Positions 40,146-45,463 of a DNA stretch of 45,463 nucleotides are shown here, piece by piece. Position numbers and translations under genes: made by a program. Where the stretch lies: assembly GCF_009812055.1 (NCBI RefSeq), contig NZ_WQNH01000043.1, positions 1 to 45,463 of the forward strand, read 5' to 3'. Source of the DNA: Chelativorans xinjiangensis. Lineage in GTDB: Bacteria > Pseudomonadota > Alphaproteobacteria > Rhizobiales > Rhizobiaceae. The notes under the pieces were generated by a model. The model had not been told where the DNA came from. It saw only the letters and a program-made list of their open reading frames with translations, and searched no databases. Position 1 is the stretch's first letter, and each line of letters begins with the position of its first letter.

Positions 40146-41119
40146 GTGCTTGAACTGCCCACTGCGGTCGATGTCGGCGATGCAGCCTGTATGATCTCTG
40201 GCGTGGCGTTTCGGACGCCACTTCTAGCCTCACCCGAGCTCGACACCATCACTGGAGCCAGGGTTTTTCTGAAGGCGGAGACGCTTCAGCGAACCGGTTC
40301 CTTCAAGTTCCGTGGCGCCTATAACCGGCTTTCACGCATTCCCGACGACCGTAAATCGGCCGGTGTCGAAGCAATGTCCTCTGGAAACCATGCGCTAGGC
40401 GTTGCCACAGCTGCCAAGTTGCTCGGCATCCGAGCCATCAACCTGATGCCGACGGACAGCCCCGCGACGAAACGGGAGCGCACGGCTGCGGCCGGCGCGG
40501 AGGTCATTCTGTTCGACCGCGAAGAGGACGACCGTGTTGCCATGGTCCGCGCTATCGCCGAGGAGCGTGGTGCCGTCGTCGTCCCGCATACGACGACTTC
40601 TTCATCATCGCCGGGCAGGGTAAGGTCGGCCGCGAGATTGTCGAAGACCTGAACAAGCTGAACCTCACGTCGGACGCGGTTCTCTTTCCGTGCGGAGGCG
40701 GCGGACTGCTCGCGGGGAATTCACTGGCTATCCACGAACAAGCACCGTCAACAAAGCTCTACTCCGTCGAGCCGGAAGAATTTGACGATCACGCGCGATC
40801 GTTCATCGCAGGCGAGCGGCTTGCCAATCAGAAGGCCTCCGGCTCACTCTGCGATGGACTGTTGGTCTCGACGCCAGGCGAACTCACGTTTTCGATCAAT
40901 AAGCAGCATGTCATGGGGGGATTGGTCGTTTCGGAGGAAGAGGTAAAGCGGGCCGTTGCTTTCGCATTCCGTGAGCTGAAGCTGGTCGTGGAACCGTCCG
41001 GAGCGGCTGCACTTGCTGCTTTGCTGAACAGGGGCATCGATGTGAGGGGCCAAACGGTTGTCGCCGTTCTATCCGGCGGGAATGTCGATCCAGGTCTCTT
41101 TGCTGAACTCATATCCTGA
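40146..41119 (+). pseudogene. Threonine/serine dehydratase (PLP-dependent), frameshifted
   Basis: The first part (from GTG 40146) encodes FRTPLLASPELDTITGARVF and the PLP-lysine motif TGSFKFRGAYNR, then SSGNHALGVATAA, up to VVVP at about 40588. There the frame is lost: it runs on to a stop at 40652, while the family sequence resumes one frame away (YDDFFIIAGQGKVGREIVED, FPCGGGGLLAGN, GELTFSINKQHVMGG, VLSGGNVDPGLF) to 41119. A one-base deletion near 40588-40592 explains this. All active-site elements are otherwise preserved, so it is a recent mutation or a sequencing error. Confidence 0.85.
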
Positions 41120-41170
41120 CGTGCTGCGGTATCGCCTATGTCATGATGGGCAGCGGCGGCACGCTCGCCA

Positions 41171-41674
41171 TCATCTCTCGCTGTGCTTGGCGATGGGCTT
41201 GCTCTGAGAGTTCGGATCTTCCGTCCCGCTCAACATTGCGTCTTCGAGCGCGGTCAGGCCGCGTTCAAGCTGCTTCAGGCCGCTTGCGCCGAGAAGGCAC
41301 GCGAGTTCCTCTTCGTAGTCCTGGGCCATTTTCGCCAAGTCGCGATAGCTGTGTAGGCCAAGAGCGGTTAGCTCCAGATGCTCGGTCCGGCGGTCGTTCT
41401 TGTCCTCGATCCTGCGCAGCCAGCGCCGTATTTCCAGGGCCTTGACCGCGCGGCTGACCTTGGTCTTGTGCATGGTCGAATGCGCACCGATCTCGGTTGC
41501 CGTCATGCGGCCATGGAAGCCGAGGGCCGCAAGGGCGCGCCACTCCGGCCGCGTCATCCGGTACTTTGCCTTGTACTGGGCGGCGAAGCGGAGACTGACC
41601 AGCTCTGCCGCCCTGTTGAGCCGATAGGGGAGAAAGGCTCCAAGGTCGAAATCCCCGCTCATGCCGGCCCCCAT
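41171..41674 (-). CDS. MarR-family transcriptional regulator
   Basis: 167 aa (163 if ATG 41662 is used). The winged helix-turn-helix core covers about residues 30-110 (YRMTRPEWRALAALG, MTATEIGAHSTMHKTKVSRA and the wing IEDKNDRRTEHLEL). It is divergent from the MBL/hydroxylase/GST cluster and probably represses it until an aromatic compound binds. Position of the start is uncertain because both ATGs have purine-rich upstream sequence. A palindrome fit for a MarR dimer lies between the genes (41704-41719). Confidence 0.9.
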   Translation of the reverse strand: MGAGMSGDFDLGAFLPYRLNRAAELVSLRFAAQYKAKYRMTRPEWRALAALGFHGRMTATEIGAHSTMHKTKVSRAVKALEIRRWLRRIEDKNDRRTEHLELTALGLHSYRDLAKMAQDYEEELACLLGASGLKQLERGLTALEDAMLSGTEDPNSQSKPIAKHSER

Positions 41675-41703
41675 TTCCTGGTCTTGATAGTTGCAAAATC
41701 AAC

Positions 41704-41719
41704 CGTTACGACCGTAACG
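41704..41719. promoter_or_regulatory. Candidate MarR operator
   Basis: CGTTAC (41704-41709) and GTAACG (41714-41719) are perfect 6-bp arms with a 4-bp centre, 30 bp before the marR start in the divergent region. Size and position fit MarR dimer binding; binding is inferred. Confidence 0.5.
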
Positions 41720-41826
41720 AAATCTGCATTAGCGGGATTGCAGAGGAGGTGCAAGCGACGCTGGACGAAGCGGACAGGACAGCGGCGAGTGCAGAAGCTA
41801 AGGCCGGCGACAACCGGGAAGGAATC

Positions 41827-42777
41827 ATGGCGAAACAATTCGCATCCCAAGGGGACATGACGGAAAAGACGATCTCCTTCACGGAGATAGGCCGTGACTT
41901 GTGGGCCTTTACCGCGGAGGGCGATCCCAATTCCGGCGTGATCATCGGCGATGATTCCGTGATGGTCATCGAGGCGCAGGCCACGCCGAGGCTCGCCGGC
42001 AAGGTAATCGAGAAGATCCGTTCGGTGACGGACAAGCCGATCACCCATCTCGTCCTCAGCCACTATCACGCCGTGCGCGTGCTTGGCGCCTCGGCTTTCG
42101 ATGCGCCGAACATCGTCATGAGCGAGAAGGCCCGCGCCATGGTGGCCGAACGCGGAAAAGAGGATTGGGATTCGGAGTTCGGGCGTTTCCCGCGCCTCTT
42201 CGAGGGGCATGAGAGCATACCCGGGCTGACCTGGCCGACCACCACGTTTTCCGACCGCATGAGCGTCTATCTCGGCAAGCGCCGGGTCGACCTCATGTTC
42301 CTCGGCCGCGCCCACACTGCGGGCGACATCGTCGCCCATGTGCCGGACGCCAACGTGATGTTTACCGGCGACATCGTCGAGTACCATTCCGCCTGCTATT
42401 GCGGCGACGGGCATTTCGGCGACTGGCCGGCGACGCTGGAGGCCATCCGAGCCTTCGATCTCGACGCCATCGCGCCTGGCAGGGGGGATGCGCTGGTCGG
42501 CCGCGAAAAGGTGGACAGCGCTCTCGACCTCACCGCCGACTTCATCTGCTCCACCTATCGACCGGTGGCCCAGGCGGCGGTGCGCGGCGGCCCGCTCAAG
42601 GAGGCGTGGGAGGCCTGCCGGGCCGCCTGCGACCCGAAGTTCTCCAGCTATGCGATCTACGAGCACTGCCTGCCCTTTAATGTCGCGCGCGCCTATGACG
42701 AGGCGCAGGGTATCGATACGCCCCGCATCTGGACGGCGGCGCGGGACAAGGAAATGTGGGAGGCGTTGCAGGGCTGA
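41827..42777 (+). CDS. MBL-fold protein with an altered metal motif
   Basis: 316 aa. Metallo-beta-lactamase fold: VMVIEAQATPRLAGKVIEKI, then the motif LSHYHAVRVLGASAF in the place of HxHxDH, so the first two His are kept but Asp and the last His are Val and Arg. Later ligands are present in part (GRAHTAGDIV with His; MFTGDIVEYHS with Asp). From memory, YHAVRVLGAS is shared by relatives beside aromatic monooxygenases, so the change is a family trait, suggesting a mononuclear or non-hydrolytic site. ATG 41827 has GGAAGGA upstream. First gene of the cluster. Confidence 0.85.
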   Translation: MAKQFASQGDMTEKTISFTEIGRDLWAFTAEGDPNSGVIIGDDSVMVIEAQATPRLAGKVIEKIRSVTDKPITHLVLSHYHAVRVLGASAFDAPNIVMSEKARAMVAERGKEDWDSEFGRFPRLFEGHESIPGLTWPTTTFSDRMSVYLGKRRVDLMFLGRAHTAGDIVAHVPDANVMFTGDIVEYHSACYCGDGHFGDWPATLEAIRAFDLDAIAPGRGDALVGREKVDSALDLTADFICSTYRPVAQAAVRGGPLKEAWEACRAACDPKFSSYAIYEHCLPFNVARAYDEAQGIDTPRIWTAARDKEMWEALQG

Positions 42778-42813
42778 CATGCGCCGGCGCAGACCGGCGT
42801 TCGGGGAGGACGT

Positions 42814-44403
42814 ATGCCGCGCTACCGGTACAGGCGCTTCGGATACACGGCTCCGCCGGAGCTTTCCGGCGGGCCCCGGCGCGACTGCAAGGTCGCCATC
42901 GTGGGCGCGGGACCGATCGGCCTTTCTCTTGCCATCGACCTGGCGCTCAGGGGCGTGGCCTCGATCGTGCTCGACGACAACGACGTCGTTTCGATCGGCT
43001 CGCGGGCCATCTGCTGGGCTAAGCGCACGCTCGAAATCTTCGACCGGCTGGGCGTCGGCGAGCGCATGGTGGAAAAGGGTATCATCTGGAAGGTGGGCCG
43101 GGTCTACCACCGCGAGCGCGAGCTCTACGCCTTTGACCTCCTGCCGGAGCCGGGGCACAAGATGCCGGCCTTCATCAACCTGCAGCAATACTACGTCGAA
43201 GAGTATCTGGTCGAGCGCGCACGCCAATTCCCCGAACTGATCGACCTGCGCTTCAAGAACAAGGTCGTCGGCATCGAGGACGGCAGCGGCAGAGCCACGC
43301 TCAAGGTGGAAACGCCCGACGGTGCCTATAAGCTGCATACCGGCTACATCGTCGCCTGCGACGGCGCGAAATCGCCCATCCGCTCAATGCTGGGGCTCGA
43401 CTTCCGAGGGCAGCTCTTCGAGGAGCGCTTCCTCATCGCCGATATCGAGATGCAGGCGGATTTCCCTGCCGACCGGCGCTTCTGGTTCGAGCCGACCTTC
43501 CATGAGGGGGAGTCCGCCCTCCTGCACAAGCAGCCCGACGGCATCTACCGCATCGACCTTCAGCTCGGCTGGGACGCGGACCCGGAAGAGGAGAAGAAGC
43601 CGGAGAACGTCATCCCGCGCATAAAGTCCATCGTCGGCGAGCGGCCCTTCGAGATCGACTGGGTCTCGGTCTACACCTTCCAGTGCCGCCGGCTGGAGCA
43701 CTTTGTCCACGGGCGCGTCATCTTCGCCGGCGACAGCGCGCATGTCGTCTCGCCTTTCGGCGCGCGCGGCGGCAATGGCGGCATCCAGGACGTCGACGCC
43801 CTCGGATGGCGGCTTGCGGCCGTGGTGAAAGGGGAGGCGCGGGAAGGCATCCTGGAGCGCTACAACGCTGAGCGCGCGCATGGCGCCGACGAGAACATCA
43901 GGAATTCGGCGCGCACCACCACCTTCATGACGCCGAAATCGGACATGGAAAAGATGATGCGCCGGGCGGTGCTCGACCTCGCCGCCGATATGCCGTTCGC
44001 GCGCCGGCTCATCAATTCCGGGCGCCTTTCGGTGCCGTGCTCGCTGGAACGGTTCTACGACATCGAGGCCATCGCGAACCCACCACCGCTTCCGCCTGGC
44101 CGGGTCGCGGTCGACACGCCGCTAGAAAAGCGTGGCGAGAGCACATGGCTCTTGAACCAACTCGACGACGGGTTCACGCTGGTCACCTTCGGCGACGAGG
44201 CCAAGCGAGAAATCGACGGTATCAGGCACCTCCGTGTCGGCGCAGATGGCGGCGATCTCCTTGACCGTGAAGGGTTCGCGCTCGAACGCTACGGCAGCGG
44301 CTTCTCCTATCTCTTCCGGCCGGATCAGCATATATGCGCGGTCCTCCGCGAGCCGACGGCGGAAGGCGTCCGGGCGGCGGTCGACAAGGAACTTGGCAGG
44401 TGA
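42814..44403 (+). CDS. FAD-dependent aromatic hydroxylase
   Basis: 529 aa. Class-A flavoprotein monooxygenase: VAIVGAGPIGLSLAIDLALR binds FAD, YIVACDGAKSPIRSMLG is the DG motif contacting FAD/NADPH, and VIFAGDSAHVVSPFGARGGN is the GD motif. The C-terminal thioredoxin-like part (about 420-529) is typical of 3-(3-hydroxyphenyl)propionate hydroxylase-type enzymes. It hydroxylates a phenolic ring using NAD(P)H and O2. With a zeta-class isomerase downstream, a gentisate- or homogentisate-type route is plausible, but the ring-cleavage dioxygenase is not in the window. The gap to the MBL gene is 36 bp. Confidence 0.92.
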   Translation: MPRYRYRRFGYTAPPELSGGPRRDCKVAIVGAGPIGLSLAIDLALRGVASIVLDDNDVVSIGSRAICWAKRTLEIFDRLGVGERMVEKGIIWKVGRVYHRERELYAFDLLPEPGHKMPAFINLQQYYVEEYLVERARQFPELIDLRFKNKVVGIEDGSGRATLKVETPDGAYKLHTGYIVACDGAKSPIRSMLGLDFRGQLFEERFLIADIEMQADFPADRRFWFEPTFHEGESALLHKQPDGIYRIDLQLGWDADPEEEKKPENVIPRIKSIVGERPFEIDWVSVYTFQCRRLEHFVHGRVIFAGDSAHVVSPFGARGGNGGIQDVDALGWRLAAVVKGEAREGILERYNAERAHGADENIRNSARTTTFMTPKSDMEKMMRRAVLDLAADMPFARRLINSGRLSVPCSLERFYDIEAIANPPPLPPGRVAVDTPLEKRGESTWLLNQLDDGFTLVTFGDEAKREIDGIRHLRVGADGGDLLDREGFALERYGSGFSYLFRPDQHICAVLREPTAEGVRAAVDKELGR

Positions 44404-44410
44404 GGCGGCC

Positions 44411-44608
44411 ATGAAAGATCTCGCGGACGACCGGCTCGGGACAGCGGGCGACGATTTCTACGAAGCGCTGCTGGAGGCGCATAAGGGCTTGAGCTTCGAG
44501 GAGGGTGCGGCCCTCAACGCGCGGCTGGTGCTGATCCTCGCCAACCGCATAGGCGATCTCGAAACTCTCAAGGCGGCGCTCGCCGCCGCGCGCAGGAGCA
44601 AGGAATAG
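44411..44608 (+). CDS. DUF2783-family small protein
   Basis: 65 aa: DDFYEALLEAHKGLSFEEGA, LNARLVLILANRIGDLETLK, then a short Ala/Arg helix. Helical and soluble. DUF2783 proteins are typically encoded beside FAD hydroxylases in aromatic catabolic clusters, and an accessory role is presumed. It starts 7 bp after the hydroxylase stop, and its stop shares a base with the next start. Confidence 0.85.
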   Translation: MKDLADDRLGTAGDDFYEALLEAHKGLSFEEGAALNARLVLILANRIGDLETLKAALAAARRSKE

Positions 44609-45243
44609 TGGCTACGGTCCTCTACGACTACTGGCGGTCTTCCGCGAGCTACCGCGTACGCATCGCGCTCAACATGCTGGGCGAGGATTATGAGATCGTG
44701 CCTGTCGATCTCCTGGCACAAGCGCACAGGAGCGAGGAGCACTTGGCGCGCAACCCGCAGGGGCTGGTGCCGGCGCTCGAGATCGACGGGCGCATGCTCA
44801 CCCAGTCGCTCGCCATCATCGAATACCTCGACGAGACCCGTTCGGCCGGCTTCCTGCCCAAGGATGCCGCGGGACGTGCCCATGTCCGCGCGCTGGCGGG
44901 TGCTATCGCCATGGAAATCCACCCCGTGTGCAACCTGCGCGTCGTCGCCCATGTGGCGGATCTGACCGGTGGAGGGGAGGAGGTTCGCAAGGCCTGGATG
45001 CAGAAGTTCATCGCTGAGGGCCTGCGCGCCTTCGAGGCCATGCTGGGCGTTGCCGGCGACTTCTGCCACGGCGACAGGCCGGGCATGGCGGATTTCTGCC
45101 TCGTGCCACAGCTCTACAACGCCCACCGCTGGGAGGTGGACCAGTCCGGGCTGGAACGGATCCAGAGGATCGGCCGGAACTGCTCCGAGATCGCCGCCTT
45201 CGCGGCTGCCCATCCTGACCGGATCGGGCCGCCCCCGTCATAG
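44608..45243 (+). CDS. Maleylacetoacetate/maleylpyruvate isomerase (zeta-class GST)
   Basis: 211 aa. The GST thioredoxin-like N-domain has the zeta-class glutathione site YDYWRSSASYRVRIALN (catalytic Ser) and NPQGLVPALEIDG, with TQSLAIIEYLDE. The C-terminal helical domain has HPVCNLRVVAHV and KPGMADFCLVPQLYN-like GMADFCLVPQLYNA. It isomerises a cis double bond of a ring-cleavage product using glutathione: maleylacetoacetate if homogentisate, or maleylpyruvate if gentisate. The GTG start overlaps the DUF2783 stop by one base, so translation is coupled. Confidence 0.92.
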   Translation: MATVLYDYWRSSASYRVRIALNMLGEDYEIVPVDLLAQAHRSEEHLARNPQGLVPALEIDGRMLTQSLAIIEYLDETRSAGFLPKDAAGRAHVRALAGAIAMEIHPVCNLRVVAHVADLTGGGEEVRKAWMQKFIAEGLRAFEAMLGVAGDFCHGDRPGMADFCLVPQLYNAHRWEVDQSGLERIQRIGRNCSEIAAFAAAHPDRIGPPPS

Positions 45244-45374
45244 GACTGAGACGCACCGCGCGTCACGCCCCCTCGGAGCGTTTCATGCCTGCGTATCCAG
45301 CGTCATGGCGATTTGCGGCATGGATGGCAGTGGCGAGGAGGCGGCCTCGCAAGCGGTTCCGACCGATCGACGTT

Positions 45375-45463
45375 CTCTAGAGCATGTCCTGTGATCGATG
45401 AATCGATTGTGATGTGACGGCGACATTTTGTTCTGATTCAACCTCCATTTTGACGGAGGTGGA
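45375..45463. repeat. Probable intergenic repeat with hairpin, at right edge
   Basis: The stretch begins with TCTAGAGCATGTCC, a lead-in I associate with dispersed intergenic repeats of rhizobia, contains two ATCGAT palindromes close together, and ends in ACCTCC (45441-45446) and GGAGGT (45455-45460), a perfect 6-bp hairpin with an 8-nt loop. The preceding 45244-45374 holds nothing I can identify. Repeat status cannot be verified within this window. Confidence 0.35.

Noticed and set aside
41659-43338. 559-aa minus-strand frame over the MBL and hydroxylase genes.
   Set aside because: Antisense shadow; both plus-strand genes have clear catalytic motifs.
1-45463. CRISPR arrays, tRNA/rRNA genes and intact insertion sequences.
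   Set aside because: None was seen: no regularly spaced repeats, no cloverleaf or rRNA-like sequence, no transposase or integrase gene.

Overview
The window reads as chromosomal DNA of a GC-rich alphaproteobacterium of the order Hyphomicrobiales (Rhizobiales), most like the Mesorhizobium/Chelativorans/Aminobacter group. The grounds are a FixL/FixJ pair, an EcfG-type sigma factor, DUF883/DUF1469/DUF2783 genes and the general codon bias. All family names come from recognising sequence by eye; no database was searched, and the genus is not established.

Layout. (1) 1-2345: end of a hypothetical gene, then guaA. (2) 2346-7790: a frameshifted hsp20, a 97-aa hypothetical gene, a receiver-only regulator and a fixLJ-type pair. 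This block has AT-rich edges and lies between guaA's own 3' end and a second copy of the last codons of guaA (Thr-Ile-Glu-Trp-Glu-stop at 7773-7790). It looks like a genomic island remnant at the guaA attachment site. (3) 7867-9842: a LysR regulator divergent from an SDR dehydrogenase and a tautomerase. (4) 9823-39110: the main body of the window, a cluster with a general-stress signature. (5) 39242-41119: a TerB-like gene and a frameshifted threonine dehydratase. (6) 41171-45243: a MarR-controlled aromatic-ring cluster (MBL protein, FAD hydroxylase, DUF2783, zeta-class GST isomerase).

The central observation concerns region 4. A gene at 26977 encodes an ECF sigma factor of the EcfG (general stress response) type. 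All five head-to-head intergenic regions between 10.8 and 38.1 kb carry a back-to-back pair of elements matching the EcfG promoter (GGAAC, 16-17 nt, then NGTT or a near match). An eleventh element stands before the UDP-glucose dehydrogenase gene. Putative targets are a small membrane protein plus a conserved hypothetical; a CBS protein plus an NAD(P)-binding protein; ugd; a nine-gene sugar-nucleotide/glycosyltransferase operon; an alcohol dehydrogenase/Gfo-Idh pair; the sigma factor itself; a YqjD/YqjE-like membrane operon; a truncated DUF2267 gene coupled to a small membrane protein; a caa3-type cytochrome oxidase operon; and an AI-2E-type membrane protein.

The glycan operon (14403-24271) with ugd (12565) would make UDP-glucuronate and UDP-xylose (ugd, then a UDP-glucuronate decarboxylase). 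It adds two further epimerase activities, one fused to a glycoside hydrolase, and four glycosyltransferases, three of them tandem CgeB-like paralogs, plus a methyltransferase. The likely output is a stress-induced surface glycan or glycoconjugate of unknown structure. Other unusual proteins are an epimerase-VKOR-SPW membrane fusion (29484), a FixL-like kinase with both a periplasmic sensor and an intact heme-PAS signature, and two small proteins with a NepR-like motif, one of them beside the sigma gene.
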